A stretch of 64,000 bases of DNA from JAICYJ01 sp963737445 (GTDB taxonomy: Bacteria; Actinomycetota; Thermoleophilia; Gaiellales; JAICJC01): NCBI GenBank assembly GCA_963737445.1, contig CAVTSO010000015.1:62001-126000 (forward strand), read 5' to 3'. The notes under the pieces are model-generated. The model did not search any database, was not told the DNA's origin, and worked only from the letters and a program-made list of their open reading frames with translations. The position numbers and the translations under genes were made by a program. Shown here one piece after another: positions 10,872-20,708 of the stretch (the first letter of the stretch is position 1; the number at the start of each line of letters is the position of its first letter).

Positions 10872-11725
10872 CAGACCCGTGCCCAGTGCGTCCGAGTGTA
10901 CGGGCGGGTGAACCCGAGGGCGGCAAAGTCAGCGTACGCGGGAGTATCCATCGCCTCGGAGGGCAGCTCGATGTCGGCAATGAACATGCGCGCGCCCAGC
11001 TTCGGGCCGTCGGCCACAATCGTCGCGCAGATGACTGCGTCGGGCACGTAGTCGCTCGTCATGACGCCCGGCACCGGCCCTTCCATGCCCAGCCAGGCGA
11101 TGCCGTCGGACCCGATGTACACGCCACGCGCCGCCACGATCCGGCCGTGCTCGCGGGCCACATACTGGTGCCATCCGGGACGGTCGATCAGCAGCGGCAA
11201 CCACGGTCCGGTGTCGAGCCGGTAGACGCGCTGCAGGAATTGCGACCACTCCTCGGCGGCGGCCGGCTCGACGCGCTCCACGAGCAGCCCACGCTCATTC
11301 GGCGGCGCCGCGACGGCGCTCTGCACCCGGCACACAATCCGGTCCTGCTGGTCGAACGGCTCCATGCCACGCTCTTGCAGCCAGCTCGTGTAGGCGGCCG
11401 GCGCGCACTGAGGCATCGACTGCACCAGGAACATGCCGATCCCGAGTCGCTCCCAGAGCGCCAGGATCCCGTCGATGTCGGCCTCGGACGCGCACGCGGT
11501 CACCCCCAGGCCGATCGCACGGCTGAAGTACCGCCGGCCGGTGGCGGCCCAGTGCAGCACCAGCGTCTTGCCCACCCAGTCGGTGCCGAGTCCGACATCC
11601 GCCGCCCAGTCGCGTGGCGCAGCAGCGTAAACGTCCTCCCACGCGCTGGCCTCGGCGGCCTCGATCGCGGCTGCGGTGGCGGCATTGACAGGAGTCGTGT
11701 CCATGGTCATCGATTCGATCGACAT
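10871..11725 (-). CDS. GNAT-like N-acetyltransferase family protein
   Basis: About 285 residues. The C-terminal half shows acetyltransferase-fold signs: an LPLLIDRPGWHQYVARE loop, GRIVAARGVYIGSDGIAWLG, and the typical GNAT end FAALGFTRPYTRTHW. The N-terminal half (YFSRAIGLGV, FLVQSMPQCAPAAYTSWLQE) suggests a duplicated or tandem GNAT arrangement. Candidate starts are ATG 11725, 11710 and 11704. A TATACA box at 11727-11732 lies so close that one of the inner ATGs may be the true start. It is divergent from the TetR gene, which probably regulates it. Confidence 0.6.
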   Translation of the reverse strand: MSIESMTMDTTPVNAATAAAIEAAEASAWEDVYAAAPRDWAADVGLGTDWVGKTLVLHWAATGRRYFSRAIGLGVTACASEADIDGILALWERLGIGMFLVQSMPQCAPAAYTSWLQERGMEPFDQQDRIVCRVQSAVAAPPNERGLLVERVEPAAAEEWSQFLQRVYRLDTGPWLPLLIDRPGWHQYVAREHGRIVAARGVYIGSDGIAWLGMEGPVPGVMTSDYVPDAVICATIVADGPKLGARMFIADIELPSEAMDTPAYADFAALGFTRPYTRTHWARV

Positions 11726-11776
11726 CGTGTATAGACAACCTATCAAACCACGGATCCGGCGTCTAGACTCCTCGTC
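11726..11776. promoter_or_regulatory. divergent promoter with a small inverted repeat, probable TetR operator
   Basis: The gap between the GNAT-like and TetR genes holds ATAG-N5-CTAT (inverted repeat around 11731-11744), overlapping a TATACA box that faces left. A TAGACT box (11764-11769) facing right lies 7 bases before the TetR ATG, indicating a leaderless TetR transcript. The position of the repeat between both promoters fits autoregulation and control of the neighbour, an inference from layout. Confidence 0.45.
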
Positions 11777-12391
11777 ATGACCGCGACCCGTGCCTATCGC
11801 AGCCGCAGCCGAGCCGTCGGCAGGCAACAGACGCGGGAGCGGATCGTGACCGCGGTGCGGGACCTGCTTCGGGAAGGCCGCTTCCACGAGTCGACCATGG
11901 AGCAGGTGGCCGAGCGCGCCGGGGTGTCGCGCGCGACCGTCTACCAGCACTTCCGGTCGCGGATCGACCTGGTGGACGCGATCTGCGAGACGTTCGACCT
12001 CACCCCGGCGCTGATCGAGCTGCGCGGTGCAGTCCTGCTGCCCGATCCGCGCGCGGTACTCTCCCAGGTGATCGCCCTCTCCATGCGCTTCTGGGACTCT
12101 GAGGACGCGATCCTGAGCGGGCTGTACGGAGTTGTCGCGATCGACCCGGCGGCGCGCGACCTGGTCGGCGCCAGCGCGCGGATCGCCGCGGTGAGATGCA
12201 GCGGCTGGCACGGCGCCTGCACGCGAGCGGCGTCCTGCGGCCCGGATCAGACGGCCCGAGCGCTGGACGCTCTGATGGTGCTGACCAGCTATGAGACCTA
12301 TCGCGAGCTGCGCGAAGCGGGGCGCCCGGCGAAGCGGCTGACCGCGGAGCTCGAGACGATGGCTCAGGCACTGCTGCTATCAGCCGCTTGA
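11777..12391 (+). CDS. TetR/AcrR family transcriptional regulator (minor frameshifts)
   Basis: N-terminal TetR helix-turn-helix: RERIVTAVRDLLREG, STMEQVAERAGVSRATVYQHFRSRIDLVDAI. The C-terminal ligand domain ends with ALMVLTSYETYRELREAG, the usual TetR C-terminal signature. Between about 12190 and 12245 two compensating indels change the frame; the alternative reading gives EMQRLARRLHASGVLRPG, which fits the family better. Length (204 residues) is normal. ATG 11777 is leaderless-type. Confidence 0.85.
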   Translation: MTATRAYRSRSRAVGRQQTRERIVTAVRDLLREGRFHESTMEQVAERAGVSRATVYQHFRSRIDLVDAICETFDLTPALIELRGAVLLPDPRAVLSQVIALSMRFWDSEDAILSGLYGVVAIDPAARDLVGASARIAAVRCSGWHGACTRAASCGPDQTARALDALMVLTSYETYRELREAGRPAKRLTAELETMAQALLLSAA

Positions 12392-12452
12392 CGTGGCGCC
12401 GGGTGAGGTCGCGGCGGCTGCGGGCATTTGCAGCGACGCGGCCTCAGGCGGC

Positions 12453-13742
12453 TCACCGCCCCGGCCGGCTTCGATCGAGAAACCGCAAGAACCAGTCCGT
12501 CGCCAAGCCGGCAACCTGCTCGAGAGCGCCCGGCTCCTCGAAGAGATGGGTGGCCCCGGGGATCGTGACCAGCTCGCTCGTGCACCGAATCTGCTCCCGC
12601 GCCTGCCGGTTCAGCTCCAACACCTGGACGTCGTCGCCGCCGACGATCAGGAGAGTTGGCGCCGCCACCTCGGCAAGCCGCGTACCTGCCAGGTCGGGGC
12701 GTCCGCCGCGCGAGACGATTGCCGCGACATCGCCCGATCCGGCGTCGGCCCACAGCGCAGCAGCAGCGCCCGTGCTCGCACCAAAGTAGCCAAAGGGGAC
12801 GTCGCCGACCGGCGAACGGGTTCGCAACCACCCGCGGGCAGCGTCCAGCCGCGCCCCCAGCAGTGGTATGTCGAACACCCGATCGCGGTCTGCGGCCTCA
12901 GCCTGCGAAAGCAGGTCAAACAGCAGCGTGGCCAGGCCGGCATCATGTAGCAGGTCGGCCACGAGCCGATTGCGAGGGCTATGGCGGCTGCTGCCGCTGC
13001 CGTGGGCGAAGATGACCGCACCCGTGACGACATCGGGGAGGCGTAGCTCACCGGGCAGCAGCACCGGCCCGGACTCGACGACCACCGTTCCGCCGGCCGG
13101 AGTCGCCGCCGCGTCGAGCAGCGAGCAAACACGGTCGTCCGAGACCTGGTCGAAGCGCTCGTACCAGGCACCCACAGCGCGCAGGTTGGACGGCGTCTCC
13201 ACGCACACGACCTGCTCCACGAGCGGCTGAGCATGTCGACGGTCTGTGGAGCCCCCACCGGGACCGCAACCACGACCGAGCGGGCACCACAACGCCGCGC
13301 CCAGTCAGCGGCGGCAGTCATCGTCGCCCCAGTTGCAAGCCCGTCGTCCACCAGGATGCAACGGCGACCACGGATGTCCGCACGCGGCCGGGCGCCGTGC
13401 AGGCGCAGGTCGATCGCCTCCGCGTCCGCTCGCGCCTGGGCGACGACCGTTCCCACGCCGTCTGGAAGGGCGTCGGGATCGGCCCGCAGGTACGTGCCAC
13501 CGGCCGTGACCGCGCCGATCGCGTACTCGGGCTGGAACTGGATGGCCGACCTTGCGCACCGCCAGGGCGTCGAGTCGCAGCCCCAGGCGTGCCGCAACCT
13601 CGGCGGCGACCTCGATGCCCCCGCGTGCCAGGCCGATGACGACGCCGGAGCGAATCCCCACTCCGGCCAGCCTGTCTGCGAGCTGGCAGCCTGCGTCCTT
13701 CCTGTCGCGGAACACGCGGGCATCGTTCAGGCCGCGGCGCAT
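12453..13742 (-). CDS. phosphoribosyltransferase-dienelactone hydrolase fusion protein (frameshifted)
   Basis: N-terminal half (13742 to about 13240): a type I phosphoribosyltransferase with FRDRKDAGCQLADRL and the PRPP loop CILVDDGLATGATM. C-terminal half (to 12453): an alpha/beta hydrolase with GAVIFAHGSGSSRHSPRNR, nucleophile elbow GYFGASTGAAAAL, LLIVGGDDVQVLELN and GATHLFEEPG carrying the catalytic His. This fusion of a PRTase with a dienelactone-hydrolase-like domain is widespread in bacteria, but its reaction is not known to me. Frames break near 13515 and 13240. The start ATG 13742 is chosen because homologous PRTases begin at FRDR; longer starts exist upstream. Confidence 0.75.
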
Positions 13743-13928
13743 AACCGGATCCCCAACCTCAGCATGGATGAACGGGACAGCACGCACCCAGTGTCGCAGC
13801 CCGCTGACTGCGACACATCGGGAATATCCAGACGCCGGGCTGCGGCCAATTGCCGAGCGGAAAGACTGAACGGTTCGGCTCAACCGCAGGCTGGTCAGCA
13901 ACCGCCCCGACGCCTGCGGCCGCTCGAT
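13743..13928. other. intergenic gap, nothing recognised
   Basis: Divergent gap between the fusion gene and the exported glycosidase-like gene. I see no repeat, hairpin or clear promoter. Indels nearby make both flanking starts uncertain, so part of this may be coding. Confidence 0.3.
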
Positions 13929-15228
13929 GTGGTCTGCTTCGGTAATGCAGCTGACGCCGCTTTACCCCATTCGTCACGCGCGGAGGCGCTCTCTCGTGTT
14001 GCCCTTGCGGCAGCGTTGATCGCCTTGTTCGCGCTGGGGCTGTCCGGTCCAGCCAGGGCCGATCGCCACGTGGGCAGCTTCCGGGGGCTGGGAACCTGGA
14101 TAGACCTCTACGACGGCTCGCTGCGTGCCGATCCCGAGGCGGCGGTGGCCGCGATGCGCTCCGATGGTGGCACTCCTTATCTCGAGACGTCGAACGAGGC
14201 TGCGCCGCCACGGCGATCGTCGACCCGACGATCCGTTTCGCGGCCTTTCAGTCGTCGCCGCCCACGCCGTCGGAATGCGGGTGGTGGCCTGGTACCTGCC
14301 GTCCTTTGGGCGGCCGGCGTATGACCGCTCCAGGTCGCTCGCCGCCATCAGGTTCCGGACGCCGGACGGTCAACGTTTCGATGCCTTCGCGCTCGATATC
14401 GAATCCACCACTGTCGCTGACCCGGCACTGCGAACTGCCCGGCTGCTCGACCTGTCCAAGTCGATCCGCTCGGCCGCCGGCGGAGCGGCCTCGCTGGGCG
14501 CGATCGTGCCGGCGCCGGTGGCCATGCGCCGGCGGCCGGACTACTGGCCGGGCTTCCCGTTCAGCGAGCTGCGGCGTCTGTACGACGTGTTCCTGCCGAT
14601 GGACTACTTCACCTACCACTACGCCACCGCCGGCGAAGCTCACGACTACACCGCCGCAAACATCAGCCTGCTGCGCCGGCGCACCGGCGACGCTGCGCTG
14701 CCGATCCATGTGATCGGCGGCATCGCCGACACCGCCAGCGTTGAACAGGTGACGGCGTTCGTGCACGCCGAGCGCGAGCGGGGCGTGCTCGGAGCCAGCC
14801 TGTACGGCGACCACGACCACGGGCGCAGAGTCGGACGAGTTCGCATCGGTGCCGTCCAACCCGGTGCAGCGCCCGCCGCTTCCGTTGGGGTTGCCGGCGC
14901 CGCGGCGATGGACGCATCCCCGGTGGCGATCGGACGCACCCCCACGAGGTATTCGCACGCACGCCCGGCGTGACCGGCAGCTACCGGCTGCGCTACCGCG
15001 GGTACGACCTGCAGACGGGCGAGGTGGAGCTGTGGGTCAACTGGCAGTACGTCAGGACTCTGAGGTCGACGGCGCCCAAGAACTGGAGCGGGTTCCGCCA
15101 CCCGGACATCCCGGCCGGGCTGCTGCACCGGGATCGCGGCAACTATATTCAGTTCGTCCGGGCGGGGCCGCCCGGCTCCTCCTCGAGCTCGGGGCGTCCG
15201 CGACCTTTCGCTGGTCAGATCGGGGTGA
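13929..15228 (+). CDS. exported TIM-barrel, glycoside-hydrolase-like protein (frameshifted)
   Basis: Starts around GTG 13929 (uncertain). A signal peptide, RVALAAALIALFALGLSG, ends at ARA. The body reads GTWIDLYDGSLRADPEAAV, then AHAVGMRVVAWYLPSFG, DAFALDIES, LGAIVPAPVAM and YDVFLPMDYFTYHY. The strand-end acids (WYLP, DIES, MDYFTY) are typical of (beta/alpha)8 glycosidase-like folds. The C-terminal part, after frame changes near 14820 and 14950, is a beta-rich segment (YDLQTGEVELWVNWQYV). Secretion is supported; the substrate is unknown. The last codons overlap the start of the lipoprotein gene. Confidence 0.5.
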
Positions 15229-16065
15229 GGTGGCGTCCGTCGGTCGTGGCGGGCCGCGCTCTCGGCGTGCTGTTGACCGCGGTCATCCTCGCGGCGGCAA
15301 CGGCCGCGTGCGGCGGGAGCGGCGGCTCGGGCTCGAGCGGCGTCGACGGTCACGACGACCGGTCACCGAGACCGCGACCGGCACCGGCCGGGCTCGACCG
15401 GGGCGGGCACCGGGTCGGCCGCCTCCGTGCGCCGGGAGCGACCTGCTGCCCGTGCTGAAGGCGAAGATGGACGGGTCGGCCGAGAAGTACACGATCGTCA
15501 AGGTGAGGGTGGCTGCGGTGCCGGAATCGACTACGCGTTCGTCATCGCGGTGCCGGACCAGGTCAGGTGCTGCCAGGAGGGCGTGGCGGACTGCTACGAC
15601 CCGGCCCAGGTGCTCATGGCGTGGGACGGGTCGCGGTGGAAGATCCTCAACGTCGGAACCGACATCGGGTGCACGTCGATTCCGCTCGACGATCAGACGC
15701 TCGTAGCGTGCAAGGCGCTCGGCTACCCGGCCCTCACCACGGCGACCTTCAAGATGCCCTCGGGGAACATCGGGTGCGAGCTCCGTGGCACGACCCTGAG
15801 GTGCGACATCCGAAGCGGCCTGAAGCCGCCGCCGGCCAAGAGCTGCGCCGGTGACTGGGGCGGCGCCGTCCTCACCTCACACGGCGAGGCAAAGCCGAGC
15901 TGCGCGAGCGACACAATCTACGACGACTCCGCTCCGCTCCTCGACTACGGATCCACCTGGGCCGGCGGCGGCATCACGTGCCTATCCGGTACGTCGGGCC
16001 TCGAGTGCTCCAGCCTCACCGGCCACAGCTTCTTCCTGAGCCGGGACAGCTGGTCCGTGTCCTAG
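15225..16065 (+). CDS. lipoprotein with a Cys-rich C-terminal domain resembling DUF6636 (frameshifted)
   Basis: GTG 15225 begins a lipoprotein signal: LGVLLTAVILAAATAAC with the lipobox Cys, followed by a Gly/Ser linker. After two frame changes (15340-15520) the rest is intact: GTDIGCTSIPLDDQTLVAC, FKMPSGNIGCELRG, LRCDIRSG, CAGDWGGAV, YGSTWAGGGITCLSG and LTGHSFFLSRDSW. The PSGNIGC, WG, YG-W and GHxFxLSR series with paired Cys is what I recall of actinobacterial DUF6636 proteins. It should sit on the outer face of the membrane with several disulphides. Function unknown. Confidence 0.6.
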
Positions 16066-16133
16066 TGGGATCGGCACCTCAGAGGAGGTTGACGTGGGAC
16101 ATCGTTTCTCGGGTCGAAGCTGTCTCTGCCGGC

Positions 16134-17189
16134 CTAAGGAACCAGCACGAGCTTACCCTTTGCAGCCGAGCTGTCGAGGATCTCGTGGGCGTGGCGCGCC
16201 TCGGCAAGCGGCAACCGCTCGGCGACCACCGGATGGATGTCGCCGCGGCGAAGCAGGTCGACCAATGTCCGGAAGTCCTCCTCGAACCACGCCGGATAGC
16301 GGGGCTCTCCACCGACGGCGCCGGCTCGCTGCTGGGCGGCGTCGCGGAACCTCTGGATCTGATACTTGAGCACCTTCCGACGCGGCGACAGTGCGCCCAG
16401 GGCAAAGACGGCAGCCACCGACCCATACCACTTGAAGACTGCGGGCCAATCCTTGTGTCCCTCTTTGAGCGTGTCATAGCGCCCGAACACCACGAGCCTG
16501 CCACCCCGTCGCAGCACCCGGAATGATCGAAGCGAGATCGGGCCGCCGAGCGAGTCGGAGACGACGTCCACGCCGTCGCCCGTCATCTCCCGCACGCGAG
16601 CTACGAAGTCCTCGCTCCGATAGTCGATCGCCACCGCCCCTAACTGCTCCAACTTCTCGCGATCGCGAGCGGAGGCGGTCCCGAACATGCGGAGCCCGGC
16701 CACCTTCCCCAGTTCGAGCGTCGCCGTCCCCACGCGGCCCGCTGCGCCATGAACCAGCAGCGACTCGCCACTCTTCACCTTGGCCGTGCGGTGAAGCACC
16801 TGGTACGCGGTCATGTAGGTGAACACGAGGCTCAGCACCTCGGCCGGGTCGAGATCCTCCGGCACCTTCACCGCACCCGCCTCGGGCACACACACCTGCT
16901 CCGCGTCAGCGCCCCACACCGTCAGTGCGCCAATGCGATCGCCGACCTGCAACCGCGCGCACCCCGCGCCAAGCTCCTCGACGACGCCGATCAGCTCGTA
17001 CCCAGGCGTGAACGGCGGCTTCGGCCCGCCCGGGATGTACGTCCCGGCGCGCAACTGCGAATCCGTGAACGACACACCCGCAGCCATCACCCTCACCAGC
17101 ACCTCATTCGGTCCCGGTCGCGGAACCTCGCCCTGCACCACCTGCACCACCTCGGGACCGCCGTAGTGATCGACGACGACGCGCTGCAT
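16134..17189 (-). CDS. zinc-independent medium-chain dehydrogenase/reductase (quinone-oxidoreductase-like)
   Basis: Intact, about 351 residues. N-terminal GroES-like domain (HYGGPEVVQVVQGEVPRPGP, AAGVSFTDSQLRAG, PGYELIGVVEELG) and a Rossmann domain with nucleotide loop VHGAAGRVGTATLELG. It lacks the zinc-binding Cys set, as in NADPH:quinone reductases and synaptic vesicle VAT-1-like enzymes. Start ATG 17189 (MQRVVVDHYGG) is chosen because the family begins at this residue; a longer reading adds an unrelated stretch. The gap to the divergent cyclase gene is 188 bases. Confidence 0.85.
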   Translation of the reverse strand: MQRVVVDHYGGPEVVQVVQGEVPRPGPNEVLVRVMAAGVSFTDSQLRAGTYIPGGPKPPFTPGYELIGVVEELGAGCARLQVGDRIGALTVWGADAEQVCVPEAGAVKVPEDLDPAEVLSLVFTYMTAYQVLHRTAKVKSGESLLVHGAAGRVGTATLELGKVAGLRMFGTASARDREKLEQLGAVAIDYRSEDFVARVREMTGDGVDVVSDSLGGPISLRSFRVLRRGGRLVVFGRYDTLKEGHKDWPAVFKWYGSVAAVFALGALSPRRKVLKYQIQRFRDAAQQRAGAVGGEPRYPAWFEEDFRTLVDLLRRGDIHPVVAERLPLAEARHAHEILDSSAAKGKLVLVP

Positions 17190-17377
17190 CTCAACCACCT
17201 CCGCATTGCGGCTTGGCGAAAGCGATGATTCCACCGCGCCAAGACCCCGCATCGGGGGCCGCACCTACAGGCACTGCGGATTCCTACGGAGGCTCGCAGC
17301 CACGTGAAGGAGATCATCCACGGCTTCAGCTAATCGCTCGATTGCACGACCGCCGTCCCAGGCGGTAGCGTCGCCCC

Positions 17378-20021
17378 ATGACGGGGGTGTCGCGCGATCT
17401 GCCCGAGGGCACCGTGACGATGGTCTTCACCGACATCGCCGGCTCGACCGCGCTGCTCCGCGAGCTCGGTGACGGCTACGCCCTTGTCCTGGCCGAACAC
17501 CGCGCACGGCTGCGGGCGATCGTCGAGTGCCATCACGGCATCGAGGTGGACACGCAGGGCGATGCGTTCTTTCTCGTGTTCCATCGCGCGTCTGATGCGC
17601 TGGCAGCTGCGCGCGAGGCGGTGAGCGAGCCGGGTGCGGGCCCCGCTCGTCCGCATCCGCGTTGGCGTCCACACGGGGGAGCCGGCCCGCTCGGACCAGG
17701 GCTACGTCGGCATGGACGTCCACGTTGCTGCGCGTATCGCCGCGAGCGGCAGCGGTGGGCAGATCCTGGTCTCGCGACAGACACGCGAGCTCATCGCAGC
17801 CCGAGCCGCTCCGCGATCTCGGCGTCCACCGTTTGAAGGACGTGGGCGAGGTGCAGCTGTTCCAGCTCGGTGATGACGAGTTCCCGCCGGTGCAGTCGAT
17901 CGGCCGCACCAATCTTACGGCGCCACGTGAGGCGCCGCTCGGCCGCGAGCGCGAACTGGCCGAGCTGCGAGCGATAGTGGTAGACGAGGGCGTCCGCCTG
18001 ATCACGCTCACAGGCTTCGGTGGCATCGGCAAGACCACGCTTGCCCGCGCGGTCGCTGCCGGTCTCGGCGAACGCTTCCCCGACGGCGTCTGGTTCGTCG
18101 ATCGACCGCCCGTGACCGAAGCCGGTCTCGTCGAGCCGCAGGTCGCGGCCGTTGTGGGCAGCCACGGCCGGGTCGCCGACCACCTGCGGGCGTCCGCCGC
18201 GTTGTTAGTGCTGGACAACTTCGAGCGCGTGCTTGACGCGGCGGATGCAGTCGCAACCTGGCTGGACGCGGCCCCACGCCTAGTGGTGCTCGCGACCAGC
18301 CGCGAGCGCCTGCACCTTACTTCTGAGCGGGAGTATCCCCTGGCGCCGCTGGATGACCAGTCCGCGGCCCGACTGTTCATGCGCAGGGCGCGTGCCGTCA
18401 CACCGGGCAGCACAACCTCGGACGACGAGGTGCGGCACCTCTGCCGCCGGCTGGATGGGATCCCGCTGGCCGTCGAACTGGCCGCCGCGCGGGCGCGGCT
18501 GTCGACGCCGGCCCAGCTGCTGCCGCGCGGCTCGATCAGCGCTTCTCGCTGCTCACCGGCGGCGCCCGCGACCTGCCGGCGCGCCAGCAAGCGTTGGAAG
18601 CGACCATCGACTGGAGTCACGACCTGCTCGATGCCGACGAGCAGCTGCTGTTCCGGCGGCTGTCGGTGTTCGCCGGAGGGTGGACGCTTGAGGCGGCCGA
18701 GGAGGTCGCCGGGGCGGACATCGGTAGGCTCGAATCGCTCGTCACGAAGAGCCTCGTTCGCGCCGCCGACGGACGGTTCACCATGCTGGAAACCCTTCGC
18801 GACTACGCGGCGGAGAAGCTCGCAGGCTCCGACGAGGCGGCGGAGATTCGCCGCCGTCATGCGCAGCACTATGCCGCACTGCCTGAGCGGGCCGCCCCCG
18901 AGCTGACCGGCCCGCGGCAGGACGCATGGCTCGGCCTGCTGGCCACCGAGGACGACAACCTGCGCGCAGCGCTCGCCTGGTGCCTGCAGGATCCCAAGTC
19001 CCACGAGCTCGGGCTGCGCGTGGGCGCCGACCTCGTGCTGTTCTGGTATCTGCGCAGCCGTCACCGGGAGGGCTGGAGATGGTTGGAGCCGCTACTCGAC
19101 CGCTCGCATTCCACCGACTCTCCGGCGCGAGCAGCCGCACTCTGGGGCGCCGGCTTCTTCCTAACCGTGATCACCGATCAGCGCGCCGACGACTTCCTAC
19201 AGCAGGCCCTGGACATGGCACGTCGCATCGGTGATCACGGGATGATCGCGCGGTCGCTCAACGTAATCGGGCTGCTCGCCTTCTTCGGGAACGACCTGCC
19301 CGGCGCGCAGGCACGACTGGAGGAGAGCATCACGCAGGCGCGCATCGCGCAGGACGACTGGTGCCTGGCCGACGCTCTGGGCACTATCGGCTCGGTCTAT
19401 CCGCTCGTCGGCCGCCTCGAGCAGGGTCGCGCCGCGGGTATCGAAGGCTTGAGGCTTGCCCGCCGCCGCGCCGACCTCCAGGGTGTGCGCATGTCGCTGT
19501 TTGGGATCGCGCTGACGGCGCGGCGCGCGGACGATGCCGACGCGGCGATCCGCGCCGGCGAGGAAGGGCTCGACGTCAGCCGCCGCCTGGTCGACACGTT
19601 CTTCATCTCGTACTTCCTGTGGGTGCTGGCCGGAGCCGAGCAGGACCGCGGCGCCCTCGACCGAGCCCGTGTCCTGTCCGACGAGGCACTCGAGCTGGCA
19701 CGAACCCTGGAAGTGCCGCTGCTGCTGCTATGTACGCTCGAGGTACGGGCTCCGTGCACCTGGACGAGGGTGAGGTCGACCAGGCGCGACTCCTGCTCGA
19801 GGAGGCGGAGCGCCTCGGCGCCGAGTCGTCGGTGCCGGGTCTTACCTATCCGAGGCGCTGCGGCTGCTTGGCCGCCTCGACGCGGAGGCCGGCGACATCA
19901 ACGGCGCCCGCGCCCGCCTCACCGCCGCGCTCGACCTCGCGCAGTCAGTACAAGATCCCTGGGCGGAGCTCGGGCGGCCGCCGATCTCGACCAGCTGGCA
20001 CGCGACGTGGAAGCGCCGTGA
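17378..20021 (+). CDS. class III nucleotide cyclase domain fused to an NB-ARC-like ATPase and TPR-like region (frameshifted)
   Basis: Residues 1-180: adenylate/guanylate cyclase domain with both metal Asp motifs (VFTDIAGSTALLRELGD and IEVDTQGDAFFLVF) and VHVAARIAASGSGGQILVS. Next, an ATPase like those of AfsR/LuxR-type signal proteins: Walker A TLTGFGGIGKTTLARAVA, Walker B LLVLDNFERVLD, sensor VVLATSRERLHL and GIPLAVELAAARARLS. The C-terminal 400 residues are helical repeats (MIARSLNVIGLLAFFGNDLP, ALGTIGSVYPLVG). Frame changes occur near 17630, 17800, 18530 and 19740, so the last 90 residues are uncertain. A TAGCGT box 6 bases before ATG 17378 suggests a leaderless start. No DNA-binding domain is visible. 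Confidence 0.75.
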
Positions 20022-20106
20022 GTCGCCGTTGCTTCGTGGCAGCTGTTGCGTTATTCCCCGCTGTGTGAAACGGTCGAACGGTCCAGACCAACGTGGAGCG
20101 TGCTCA

Positions 20107-20427
20107 ATGCCGAAGTACCTTGTGAAGGCCTCGTACACGACGGAGGGCGCGAAGGGCGTGCAGAGCGGCGGCGGTACCAGCCGGCGCGATGCCGTCGCGA
20201 GAATGGCCGAGGGCCTCGGCGGCAGCCTCGAGTCGTTCTACTTCGCATTCGGCGACACTGACGCTTACGTGGTGCTCGACCTCCCCGACAACCGCACTGC
20301 GGCGGCGGCCTCCATCGCCGTAAACACCGCGGGCGGTGCAGCCTCGGAGGTGGTGGTGTTGCTGGCGCCCGAGGACGTCGACGCGGCCGCGGAGATCTCG
20401 GTCGACTACCGTCCGCCGGGCTCCTGA
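20107..20427 (+). CDS. GYD domain protein
   Basis: Intact 106-residue GYD family protein (YLVKASYTTEGAKGV at the start, FYFAFGDTDAYVVLDLPDN in the middle). The FGxxDxxVV segment is the family hallmark; these are small ferredoxin-like-fold proteins of unknown role. ATG 20107 is used because the family begins MPKYL or similar. It lies 85 bases after the cyclase/ATPase gene on the same strand. Confidence 0.8.
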   Translation: MPKYLVKASYTTEGAKGVQSGGGTSRRDAVARMAEGLGGSLESFYFAFGDTDAYVVLDLPDNRTAAAASIAVNTAGGAASEVVVLLAPEDVDAAAEISVDYRPPGS

Positions 20428-20596
20428 TCGACTGCCTCCGGGCGACTGGCCGCGCTCCACGATCCGCCGTGTAACTGACCTCCCCGCCTGTAGTCCCGCG
20501 AAGTCCCTGCACATAGTCGCCGGAGGGAGAGTCGCTCAGCATGGCGGGAAACGGCTCGCCGTGCGGGATTGTCGCTGCGCGGTGGCGGCGGTCGAG

Positions 20597-20669
20597 AGCC
20601 GGGAGCGGGACTCGAACCCGCGACCCTTCGCTTCCAAGGCGAAAGCTCTACCAGCTGAGCTATCCCGGC
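20597..20669 (-). tRNA. tRNA with anticodon UGG (Pro by anticodon), glycine-like body
   Basis: The minus strand folds as a full cloverleaf of 73 bases: acceptor GCCGGGA/TCCCGGC, D-arm GCTC-N8-GAGC, anticodon stem TTCGC/GCGAA with loop CTTGGAA, T-arm GCGGG-TTCGAGT-CCCGC, discriminator T73. By position 34-36 the anticodon is TGG, which reads CCA (Pro). However, bacterial Pro tRNAs normally have C1:G72, A73 and G37, while this one has G1:C72, T73 and A37, which resembles glycine tRNAs. No CCA is encoded. It sits alone between the GYD gene and sigH. Confidence 0.85.
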
Positions 20670-20708
20670 GACACGCCGATTCTACCGGGGTCGACCTCGA
20701 CTCGACGG

